Made by a program: the position numbers and the translations under genes. The notes under the pieces are model-generated. The model saw only the letters and a list, made by a program, of their open reading frames with translations. It did not search any database and was not told the origin of the DNA. Positions 8,078-15,965 of a DNA stretch of 34,789 nucleotides are shown here, piece after piece. Source of the DNA: Bacillota bacterium. GTDB taxonomy: Bacteria; Bacillota; Sulfobacillia; JACIYH01. Position 1 is the stretch's first letter; the number at the start of each line of letters is the position of its first letter. The DNA lies in contig JACIYH010000021.1 of assembly GCA_014360055.1 (NCBI GenBank), positions 1-34,789 of the forward strand, read 5' to 3'.

Positions 8078-9700
8078 CTACCCTGAGCATTCCTCGACCG
8101 CCGGCAGGGCGAAGTACTGCTGGCCGTGCAGGAACGCCCCCACCGAGCGGCTGCCATCCTGCTGCCTGACGTCGATGGGCCGCCCGTCCATCTCGTTGGC
8201 GAGGATGTTCTTCACCGTGCGGTACCTGGGGTCGCCGTAGGCCAGGGCGCGCTCGCAGGCCGCGTCCAGGCGTTTGGCCCCGTACTTTTCCTCCAGCCGC
8301 AGTATCCCTTGGGCCTGCCTGAGGTTGTAGAGCGTGTTCACCGACAGCACCTGGGCCACGGCCTCCTGCACGTGAGGACCCAGTTCCCCGGCCCGCTTCA
8401 GGCACCACTGGGGCGTGCGCAGGAAGAAGGCGATGCGGTCTTCGGGCAGGTCGGCAAGGTCCGTCTGCCTCCTGCCCTGAGGCACCCGCGGGTGGGTCTT
8501 CACGATCTCCTCGCCCTTGAAGAACTGCACCGTGTTCTCCTTGATGCAGACCTGGAGTTCCGAACCGATCAGCCGCCAGGGAACCGAGTAGAAAGCCTTG
8601 GCCGCGTAGCAGTGGGAGTCCGGCGCCACTTTCGCAGTCGTCCACTCCCGCATCTCCCAGGGCTCGGCAGGCAGGGGGAGCAGGTGGGCCCGTTCCTCCC
8701 GCTCGAACAGCTCCAGGGGGCGCTGCCGGGTGGTCCCGTGGATCCTCCGGCCCGCCACCTCCAGGCACCACCTCACCGCCTCCCGGTTGGCCTCCCCATC
8801 GCTCATGAACTGTCTCCCGCGCCAGAAATTGTCACGTACGTAGCGCACGCTCCTTTCCACGCGGGGCTTGTCCTTCGAATGGCCCGACCGGCAGGGGTCG
8901 ATGAGGAACCCATAGTGCTGAGCGAGCTCAGCGTAGGCTCGGTTGAACTTGGGGTCGTAGATGTCCGGCTTGAGGACGCCGTCGGCCAGATTGTCCAGGA
9001 CGATGCGGCGGGGGACCCCCCCGAAGAATTGCAGGGCCAGCACGTGGCAGGAGAGCCAGGTGCGGGAGTCCAGGCTGAAGACAACCCGCACGAACATGTG
9101 CCTGCTGTAAGTCAGCACCATGATGAACGCGTACGCCATGCGGCGCTTGCCGGTGACGGGGTCGCGCCAGAAGCCCAGCCGGCCGAAGTCGACCTGGGCT
9201 TCCTCCCCCGGGGGCACCTCCGGCCGCCAGATCACCACGTCTGCAGGAGAGACAGTTCCACCGAGCGCCACCTGGACGTAGCGCCGGAAGGTGCTCAGGC
9301 TTACGTCCAGCCCTGCCTCGTCCCGCAAGCGCTGCCATACAACGCTGACGGCACCGGTCTCCGCGAGGTCCTTCCGGATCCGCTCCCGGTAGGGCTCGAT
9401 TCTGGCGAAGCTGCCGTAGCGGAGGCGGTCATCGGCCGCGCGGGGGAAGTGCTGGCGCACGAACTCCGCCCACTCCTGGGGAGAACGGCGCACCCCCGGC
9501 GTGTAGCCCGCCTCCTGGGCCGCCTTGATGTACTTCCGCACCGTATTGCGGGACAGGCCAAGGCTCTTGGCGATGGCCCGGATGCTTCTTCCTGCCTGCC
9601 AGTGTTCGAAGACCTCGACGATGTCGCGCACAGTGAACTCCCTCCGTGCCACCTTGGGCTCCTCCTCTCTGAGTGGGCTCCAAGGTGGCCTGGTTTTCAC
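8078..9700 (-). CDS. istA: IS21-family transposase
   Basis: HTH (SIRAIAKSLGLSRNTVRKYI) and rve-type DDE core (QVDFGRLGFW...AFIMVLTYSRHMFVRVVFSLDSRTW...GGVPRRIVLDNL...HSKDKPRVERSVRYVRDNF). Confidence 0.95.
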   Translation of the reverse strand: MKTRPPWSPLREEEPKVARREFTVRDIVEVFEHWQAGRSIRAIAKSLGLSRNTVRKYIKAAQEAGYTPGVRRSPQEWAEFVRQHFPRAADDRLRYGSFARIEPYRERIRKDLAETGAVSVVWQRLRDEAGLDVSLSTFRRYVQVALGGTVSPADVVIWRPEVPPGEEAQVDFGRLGFWRDPVTGKRRMAYAFIMVLTYSRHMFVRVVFSLDSRTWLSCHVLALQFFGGVPRRIVLDNLADGVLKPDIYDPKFNRAYAELAQHYGFLIDPCRSGHSKDKPRVERSVRYVRDNFWRGRQFMSDGEANREAVRWCLEVAGRRIHGTTRQRPLELFEREERAHLLPLPAEPWEMREWTTAKVAPDSHCYAAKAFYSVPWRLIGSELQVCIKENTVQFFKGEEIVKTHPRVPQGRRQTDLADLPEDRIAFFLRTPQWCLKRAGELGPHVQEAVAQVLSVNTLYNLRQAQGILRLEEKYGAKRLDAACERALAYGDPRYRTVKNILANEMDGRPIDVRQQDGSRSVGAFLHGQQYFALPAVEECSG

Positions 9701-9720
9701 CTGTGCGCCACATGTCCTAC

Positions 9721-9833
9721 GGGGTGGGTCAATTTCTTGGCGTGGGGTGGGTCAATTACTTGGCACGGGGTGGGTCAATTATCTGGTGCTGGGTGGGTCA
9801 ATTATTTGGTGCCGGGTGGGTCAATTACGTGAC
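9721..9833. repeat. Five tandem right-end repeats of the IS21 element (23-bp period, core GGGTGGGTCAATT)
   Basis: Units begin at 9721, 9744, 9767, 9790 and 9813; the left end has two related units starting at 6413 and 6437. Confidence 0.85.
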
Positions 9834-9841
9834 CTCCAACA

Positions 9842-9849
9842 TCTCCAGG
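9842..9849. repeat. Right target-site duplication TCTCCAGG of the IS21 element
   Basis: Matches 6391-6398. Confidence 0.85.
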
Positions 9850-10460
9850 CCTACTTTGATGCCTTGTATTACGCTGCCAACCTGACGCCCACCCAGATGG
9901 GGGCTGCAGGGGGCACCGTGGGCATGAATAAAGAACCCTACCCCGTTGCTTATGCTTATTGGAGCCAGGAGTGGCGGGCCGAACACAGTTACGAGCAATT
10001 CCTGGCCTCTTGGCAGGGTACCGCCAACGTAGAGTTGGTGACACTTTTCCCCGCCGGCGAGGAAAACGGAGAACTTACGTTCTTTGTAGAAACCAAGCAC
10101 CTGGAGGTGGTGGAAGGAAAGCCGCGGCCGGGAATCTTCTATTACAGCGGCTTCTTTACCGTAGGGAAAACAACCGAGGGCTGGCGCCTCACCGGGGGCA
10201 GCCTGGAGCCGGAAAACCTGGCCTGGAGGTTAGGCGGTCACCAGCCCTGGCGGGAGGACCCGCGACAGGTGGCGGTCGTGGAGTTGCACGGGCACCTGGG
10301 GGAGAAAATCAACCTTGATCCCGTGGCCACCCAGGTCACCCGCCTGGATGACGGCCGGGTGGTGGTGATGGTGCCCACCACCGACGAAAAACCGGAGTGG
10401 CACAAGGTCATTCTGGCCCCGTTGATCGAGGGAGCCTGGCGGGTGTTGTCCTGGCAGTGA
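9850..10460 (+). pseudogene. 3' part of the copper-amine-oxidase-N-domain-like gene interrupted by the IS21 element
   Basis: In-frame continuation after virtual excision: ...EEIVTPEMVLQ/AYFDALYYAANLTPTQMGAAGGTV...GAWRVLSWQ*. Confidence 0.75.
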
Positions 10461-10560
10461 CCAAATGAGGATTCGTCCGCGAGAGCACAAGCTGTTGCAC
10501 AAAAGAGTTTCTCACCACGCTTTTTCATTTTCGCCAGGCAGGAATGGCGTCATTGCTGCA

Positions 10561-10586
10561 TTTTCGGCCCGTCGGGGGGCCGAAAA
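10561..10586. repeat. Strong hairpin TTTTCGGCCC-GTCGGG-GGGCCGAAAA
   Basis: 10-bp perfect inverted repeat read directly. Confidence 0.65.
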
Positions 10587-10611
10587 CGGCCTTCCGCTGT
10601 CAAAGTCGGGC

Positions 10612-10781
10612 TCGAGCACCCAGATGAGAGCCAGGTATTCCGCCACGTTGTTGGTGGTCACCCCGAGGAAAGCACACAGGTGTGTTTGCCTTCCCGATTC
10701 GTCCCTGATCACTCCGGCGGCAGCAGCCGGCCCGGGATTTCCCCGGGCCCCGCCGTCGATGTGTGCCACCCAGTTCCCCAT
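10612..10781 (-). pseudogene. RNase HI-like N-terminal fragment
   Basis: MGNWVAHIDGGARGNPGPAAAAGVIRDESGRQTHLCAFLGVTTNNVAEYLALIWVLE: DGxxRGNPG and NNxAEY motifs of RNase HI, then homology stops; the later catalytic residues are absent. Confidence 0.75.
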
Positions 10782-10887
10782 GCCCGTACTACGCCTGCCC
10801 CCCTGCCGGCGCCCGCTGCGCCCGGTGTCCCCTGCAACCGGAATGGGGCGCGACCACAGTATAGCATAATGCAGCCGCTCGCAGGCG

Positions 10888-11658
10888 TCAGTGCGGCACC
10901 GGGAGGCGGCGACCGGTAATGTAAGCCTCCGTACGCGGGTCCCGCGGCGAGGTGAAGAGGATTTCGGTAGGTGCCCACTCCACCAGTTCCCCGTCCAGTA
11001 TGAAGGCGGTGAGGTCGGAGGCCCGGGCGGCCTGCTGCATGTTGTGGGTGACGATGATGATGGTGTAGCGCTCCTTGAGTTCCTGCATCAACTGCTCGAT
11101 GCGCAGGGTGGAGATGGGATCCAGGGCGGAGCAGGGCTCGTCCAGCAGGATGACCTCGGGCTCCACGGCCAGTACCCGGGCCAGGCACAGCTGCTGCTGC
11201 TGGCCCAGAGGGAGTTCCAGGGCGGGACGGCGCAGGCGGTCGCGCAGGTTATCCCACAGGCCCACCGCCCGCAGGCACCTCTCCACGATGTCCGCCAACA
11301 GGGTGCGGTCACGTATCCCGTGCACCCGGGGCCCATAGGCCACGTTGTCGAACACGGAGAGCGGGAAGGGATTGGGCCGCTGGAACACCATGCCCACCCG
11401 GCGGCGCAGCTCTTCCAGCAGGATGGTACCGCCGTAAACGTCCTCTCCGTCCAGCAACACCTGCCCCCGGATCTCCACCCCGGGGATGAGATCGTTCATG
11501 CGGTTGATGGTGCGCAAGAGGGTGGACTTGCCGCACCCGGAAGGTCCTATGATGGCGGTGATGGCTTTCTCCGGAAATACCAGGGTGATGTCCCGCAACG
11601 CCGGCCGGCCCCGGTAGGCCAGGTTCAATTGGGAGACCACCACTTTTCCGTTAACCAA
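10888..11658 (-). CDS. pstB: Phosphate ABC transporter ATP-binding protein, second copy (PstB-b), with atypical signature motif
   Basis: GPSGCGKSTLLRTINRMNDLIPG, VGMVFQRPNPFPLSVFDNVAYGPR, LDEPCSALDPIST and VTHNMQQAAR are PstB-typical; the LSGGQ position reads LPLGQQQQ. Confidence 0.93.
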   Translation of the reverse strand: MVNGKVVVSQLNLAYRGRPALRDITLVFPEKAITAIIGPSGCGKSTLLRTINRMNDLIPGVEIRGQVLLDGEDVYGGTILLEELRRRVGMVFQRPNPFPLSVFDNVAYGPRVHGIRDRTLLADIVERCLRAVGLWDNLRDRLRRPALELPLGQQQQLCLARVLAVEPEVILLDEPCSALDPISTLRIEQLMQELKERYTIIIVTHNMQQAARASDLTAFILDGELVEWAPTEILFTSPRDPRTEAYITGRRLPVPH

Positions 11659-11790
11659 CCATCACTCACCTCACGTTCACACGCTCCGCCGCCCACCCGC
11701 ACCCCATCCGCCCGCACCTGCTCCTCGCCCGCGCATAGGGCGGCCGCCGCAGCACACCCGGCGATCCCCCGGGAGGCCGGGCAACCCGGC

Positions 11791-12543
11791 TTAGCCGAAG
11801 CGCCCCGAAATGTAGTCCTCCGTCCGCCGGTCCCGTGGCCTGGTGAACATCTGGGCAGCCGGGGCACATTCCACCAGTTCCCCCAGGTAGAAGAAGGCGA
11901 CCCGCCCTCCCAACCGGGCGGCCTGCTGGGGATTGTGCGTCACGAAGATGATGGTGTACCGCCCCCGCAGTTGCTCCACCGTCTCCTCCACGCGCAGCGT
12001 GGAGATGGGGTCCAGGCCCGAGCAGGGCTCGTCCATGAGGATGATCTCCGGCTCCACCGCCAGCACGCGGGCAATGGAGAGGCGCTGCTGCTGGCCCCCC
12101 GAGAGACTGAAGGCCGAATCCCCCAGCCGGTCCTTCACCTCGTCCCACAGGGCGGCACTCCGCAGGCTGCGCTCAACCGTCTCCGCCAGGTGACGGCCAC
12201 GCACGCCGTGCAGGCGGGGCCCGTACGCGACATTGTCAAAGATGGACATGGGCAGCGGGATGGGGAGTGCGAATACCATGCCCACCCGCCGGCGCAGGGC
12301 GTCCGGGTCTGCTCCCGCCCGGTAGGCATCCTGGCCATCGATGAGCACCTGCCCCTCGCGCGTGGTGCCGGGGACGAGGTCATTGAGGCGGTTCAGGCAG
12401 CGCAAAAACGTGGTCTTGCCGCTGCCGGTGGGACCCATGATGGTGAGTTGCTCACCGGTGCCCACGCGCAGGGTGATACCCTTCAGCGCCTGCACCTTGC
12501 CGTACCAGAACTTGAGGTCGTGCGTTTCCACCTTGGCGGTCAT
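11791..12543 (-). CDS. pstB: Phosphate ABC transporter ATP-binding protein, first copy (PstB-a), with atypical Q-loop
   Basis: GPTGSGKTTFLRCLNRLNDLVPG, LSGGQQQRLSIARVLAVEP, MDEPCSGLDPIST and VTHNPQQAAR; the Q-loop reads VFALPIPLPMSIFDNVAYGPR instead of VFQRPNPFP. Confidence 0.93.
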   Translation of the reverse strand: MTAKVETHDLKFWYGKVQALKGITLRVGTGEQLTIMGPTGSGKTTFLRCLNRLNDLVPGTTREGQVLIDGQDAYRAGADPDALRRRVGMVFALPIPLPMSIFDNVAYGPRLHGVRGRHLAETVERSLRSAALWDEVKDRLGDSAFSLSGGQQQRLSIARVLAVEPEIILMDEPCSGLDPISTLRVEETVEQLRGRYTIIFVTHNPQQAARLGGRVAFFYLGELVECAPAAQMFTRPRDRRTEDYISGRFG

Positions 12544-13412
12544 CGCCCCGCCCCCCGCAGGCGGGCCAGGTGCCGGTGCATGAGGTAGTAGGCCACGAAG
12601 TTCACCGCGAGCACCGATAGCACCAGCACGGCCGCAGTACCGTAAGCGTTGCGCATGGATATCCCTTCTCTGGCCAGCAGGTAGAAGTGCACCGACATGG
12701 TGCGCACGGGATCGAACAGCGAGTGGGGAACCCGCAGGGAGGCACCGGCGGTGAATATCACCGCTGCCGTTTCTCCCACGCTCCGCCCCACCCCCAGCAT
12801 GATCCCGGTGAGGATGCCGGGGAGCGCATTGGGTAACACCACCCGGGTGATGGTCTGCCAGCGCGACCCCCCGAGGGAATAGCTCACCTCCCGATACTCG
12901 CGGGGAACCGCCAGCATGGCCTCTTCGGCCGTGCGGATAATGGTCGGCAGGATCATACCCGCCAGGGTGAGCGCCCCGGAAAGGATGGACCAGCCCATGT
13001 CCAGGTAGATGACGAAGAACAGGAAGCCGAAGACCCCGAAGATGATGGAGGGTATGCCGGCCAGCGACTCGGTGCCGAAACGGATGAGGGCCACCGTGCG
13101 TCCCTGGTGGGCGTACTCCGCCAGGTAGATGGCGGTGGCCACGCCCAGTGGCGCCGCCACCAGCACCGCCCCTGCGGTGAGCACCACCGTTCCCACGATG
13201 GTGGGGAAAATCCCTCCCGCCCTCCCCATCTTCTCGGGGGCCTCCAGGAGGAAGGTGGGGGTGAGCACAGGAAGGCCCTGCCACAGAACGTAACCCACGA
13301 TGATCACCAGCACCCCCACCGCCAGCACCGCCGAGCCGGTGAGCACCCCCACCATGATCCGGTCCCGCCGCCGGGAAAGCAGGATCACGTCCCGCCGCCA
13401 GGTGCCCTTCAT
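12540..13412 (-). CDS. pstA: Phosphate ABC transporter permease PstA
   Basis: MKGTWRRDVILLSRRRD...GVATAIYLAEYA...GIPSIIFGVFG...LPGILTGIMLGVGRSVGETAAVIFTAG; overlaps the pstB-a start by 4 nt. Confidence 0.93.
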   Translation of the reverse strand: MKGTWRRDVILLSRRRDRIMVGVLTGSAVLAVGVLVIIVGYVLWQGLPVLTPTFLLEAPEKMGRAGGIFPTIVGTVVLTAGAVLVAAPLGVATAIYLAEYAHQGRTVALIRFGTESLAGIPSIIFGVFGFLFFVIYLDMGWSILSGALTLAGMILPTIIRTAEEAMLAVPREYREVSYSLGGSRWQTITRVVLPNALPGILTGIMLGVGRSVGETAAVIFTAGASLRVPHSLFDPVRTMSVHFYLLAREGISMRNAYGTAAVLVLSVLAVNFVAYYLMHRHLARLRGAGR

Positions 13413-14260
13413 CGCGATCTCCCCCTGCCGGCCACTGCCTCCGCCACCAGGTTCAGGCCCATGATGATGAGGAACAGCACCACCCCGGTGGCAAAGAGGG
13501 CTTCGCGGTGTTTGCCGGCGGCGTAGCCCAGCTCGAGGGCGATGTTGGAGGTGAGGGTACGCACGGGATCGAGGGGGGAGACGGGAATGAGGGTGGCATT
13601 GCCCGCCACCATGATGACCGCCATGGTCTCCCCGATGGCCCTGCCCATCCCCAGGATGATCCCAGCCAGGATGCCGGAGCGGGCGGCGGGCAGGACGCTC
13701 ATGCGGATGGTCTGCCAGCGGGTGGCTCCCAGGGCGAGTGAGCCCTCGCGGTAGGTGGCCGGTACCGCCCGCAGGGCGTCGTACGAGACACTGGTGACGG
13801 TAGGCAGGATCATCACCGCCAGCACGCAGGATGCCGCCAGCACGGAGAAGCCCGGCCCCCCCAGGAGCACCCTGATCAGGGGCACCAGGATGACCAGCCC
13901 CAGGAACCCGTACACCACAGAGGGGATACCCGCCAGCAGTTCCAGGGCCGGCTTGATGAGCCGGCCCACCGGCTCGGAGGCGATCTCCGACAGGTAGATG
14001 GCGCAGGCCAGGGCAATGGGGACACCCAGCACCAGAGCGCCCCCGGTCACCCACAGAGACCCGGCAATCATGGGCAGGATACCGTAATGGCCCCTGGTGG
14101 GTGCCCACCTGGTCCCCAGCAGGAATTGCTCAACGCCCACCTCCGCCAGGATGGGCACCCCGCCAGCGAAGATGAACAGGGCGATGAGGGCCAGCAGGCT
14201 CAGGGAAGAAAAGGCCATCACCACCAGGACGCGACGGATTAACCACTCCCACCCCTTCAC
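13409..14260 (-). CDS. pstC: Phosphate ABC transporter permease PstC
   Basis: LGVPIALACAIYLSEIA...LELLAGIPSVVYGFLGL...ILAGIILGMGRAIGETMAVIMVAGN. Confidence 0.94.
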   Translation of the reverse strand: MKGWEWLIRRVLVVMAFSSLSLLALIALFIFAGGVPILAEVGVEQFLLGTRWAPTRGHYGILPMIAGSLWVTGGALVLGVPIALACAIYLSEIASEPVGRLIKPALELLAGIPSVVYGFLGLVILVPLIRVLLGGPGFSVLAASCVLAVMILPTVTSVSYDALRAVPATYREGSLALGATRWQTIRMSVLPAARSGILAGIILGMGRAIGETMAVIMVAGNATLIPVSPLDPVRTLTSNIALELGYAAGKHREALFATGVVLFLIIMGLNLVAEAVAGRGRSR

Positions 14261-15150
14261 GGGGAGCCTCCCCCCTCCGTGCGCGCGGGGATGAGCCCCT
14301 CTTCCCGCAAGATGGCCTGGCCCGGCCCCAGCACGAAGGCGATGAAATCCGCCGCCGGCCCGCGGGGCTCGCCCTTCAACACGAAAAGGAATGGCCTCAC
14401 CAGCCGGTACTTGCCGTCCAGCACGGCCTGCACTGAGGGTATCATGCCGTCGATGGAGATGGACTTCACCCTTGCGTCCACCAGGCCCAGGCTGATGTAT
14501 CCGATGGCGGCGGGGTCGTGGGCAACCGTCTCCCGGACGGCGCCGTTGGAATCCTGCACCAGCGCGCGGGGATCCACATTCCGGGTCTCCATGATCATCT
14601 CCTCGAAGGAGGCCCTCGTCCCCGAGCCCTCCTCGCGGGAGACCACGTGGATGGCGCCCGGCGGACCTCCTACCTGGTCCCAGTTGCGGATGCGCCCGGT
14701 GAATATATCCCTCACCTGCTCCCGTGTCAACCCCGTCACGGGGTTGGACGGGTGCACCACCACGGCCAGGGCGTCCTGGGCGATGAGTACCGGCCGCAGG
14801 CGAGCTTCCTCGCCCGGCTCCAGGTGGCGAGAGGACATGCCGATGTCGGCCGCACCGCTGAGGGCCGCCTCGATACCCGCGCTGGACCCGCCCCCCTGCA
14901 CATTAACCGAGACATCGGGGCGGCGGGACATGAACACCTCGGCCAGCAACTCCGCAAAGGGCTGTACCGACGTAGACCCGGCCAGGGTGACGGAATGTGC
15001 ACCCGTCTCGCTCCGGCAGCCGCCCGCTGCCAGCAGCGAGCAAAGCAGGATGACCCCCACCAGCAGGACCCACCGGCGCGTTTCAGACGTTGAGGTCGCG
15101 GAGGTCTCCCGTGACCATGTAGATGACCCGTTCGGCGATGTTGGTGGCAT
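14257..15150 (-). CDS. pstS: Phosphate-binding lipoprotein PstS
   Basis: Lipobox-like LLAAGGC then VTLAGSTSVQPFAELLAEVF...GGGSSAGIEAALSGAADIGMSSR...REEGSGTRASFEEMI. The start is uncertain; the open frame overlaps the 3' end of phoU and the true start may be nearer 15060. Confidence 0.88.
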   Translation of the reverse strand: MPPTSPNGSSTWSRETSATSTSETRRWVLLVGVILLCSLLAAGGCRSETGAHSVTLAGSTSVQPFAELLAEVFMSRRPDVSVNVQGGGSSAGIEAALSGAADIGMSSRHLEPGEEARLRPVLIAQDALAVVVHPSNPVTGLTREQVRDIFTGRIRNWDQVGGPPGAIHVVSREEGSGTRASFEEMIMETRNVDPRALVQDSNGAVRETVAHDPAAIGYISLGLVDARVKSISIDGMIPSVQAVLDGKYRLVRPFLFVLKGEPRGPAADFIAFVLGPGQAILREEGLIPARTEGGGSP

Positions 15151-15736
15151 GGTCTCCCATCCGCTCGATGTGCTGGGTTACCAGAATCAGTTCCAGGGCC
15201 CGGGAGATGTTCCGGGGGTCCTCCATCATGTAGGTGAGGAGTTCGCGGAATACCTGGGAGCGGAGGCCGTCCACCACGTCATCGTCTTGCGCCACCTGCG
15301 CCGCCTTCTGCGCGTCCCGCTCCACAAAGGCATCCAGCGCCTTCTTCAACATGCCCTGCACCACTTCCGCCATGCGCGGCACGTCGATGAGGGGCTTGAG
15401 GAGCGGCTGGCGTGCCATGCGCACAGCCGCCGACGCCACGCCCTCCGCGTGGTCGGCCACCCGCTCCAGGTCGATACCTATCACCATGGCGGCCCCGATC
15501 ACGCGCAGGTCACCGGCCATCGGTTGCTGGGTGGCGATGAGTTCCATGCACCGGTTCTGAATCTCAAGATGCAGGCGGTCGATGGACTCGTCACCCGCGA
15601 TCACCTTCTGCGCCAGGTCCACGTCCTGGCGCTTGAGGGCATCCACCGAGAGGGCCACCGCTTCACAGGCCATATGCCCCAGGCGGAGCAGGTCCTCCCG
15701 CAGATGCGCCAGTCCTTCTTCAAACGATCTCCGCAC
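15083..15736 (-). CDS. phoU: PhoU-family phosphate regulator
   Basis: VRRSFEEGLAHLREDLLRLGHMACEAVALSVDALKRQDVDLAQKVIAGDESIDRLHLEIQNRCMELIATQQPMAGDLRVIGAAMVIGIDLERVADHAEGVA...HIERMGDHATNIAERVIYMVTG. Confidence 0.94.
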   Translation of the reverse strand: MRRSFEEGLAHLREDLLRLGHMACEAVALSVDALKRQDVDLAQKVIAGDESIDRLHLEIQNRCMELIATQQPMAGDLRVIGAAMVIGIDLERVADHAEGVASAAVRMARQPLLKPLIDVPRMAEVVQGMLKKALDAFVERDAQKAAQVAQDDDVVDGLRSQVFRELLTYMMEDPRNISRALELILVTQHIERMGDHATNIAERVIYMVTGDLRDLNV

Positions 15737-15965
15737 GGCCCAGCCTCCCCCGTCGGGCTCTTCCCACTTGGCATTCTCCCCTCGGCCGCCCTTTCCCTGC
15801 CTGACCGGGGCGGCACGGGAGGAGACCCGTCGCATGCCGGCGAATGCTCTCCGCGTGCCTGCCGGCCCCCGCCCGGGGTGCCTGCACGGCTGGCACAAGG
15901 CACGCGTACGTGGAAGCGCACCGGCAACGCCGTCCGGTGACAGCGCACAGAAAGGGGATGCCACC

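Larger units (their letters stand above)
6399..9841 (-). mobile_element. IS21-family insertion sequence (~3.44 kb)
   Basis: Ends TG...CA. Left TGTCAAACGTCACGTAATTGACCC and right (reverse complement) TGTTGGAGGTCACGTAATTGACCC share a 16-bp inverted repeat; internal istA and istB; 8-bp TSD. Confidence 0.88.

Noticed and set aside
7551-8771. 406-aa minus ORF overlapping istA and the spacer
   Set aside because: Out-of-frame shadow of istA with G/P/R-rich low-complexity translation; kept only as a reason to examine the spacer.
8126-9832. 568-aa plus-strand ORF over istA
   Set aside because: Fully antisense to a well-supported IstA transposase.
6407-9833. 16-bp GTCACGTAATTGACCC inverted repeat as the absolute ends of the IS21 element
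   Set aside because: No direct repeat flanks these coordinates; moving out 8 bp gives TG...CA ends, an 8-bp TSD and restored reading frame.
9721-9833. CRISPR-like short tandem repeats
   Set aside because: 23-bp period with no real spacers, related units at the opposite IS end, no cas genes; these are IS21 terminal repeats.
10891-12588. 565-aa plus-strand ORF
   Set aside because: Antisense to both pstB genes, H/Q/G-rich composition, no domain.
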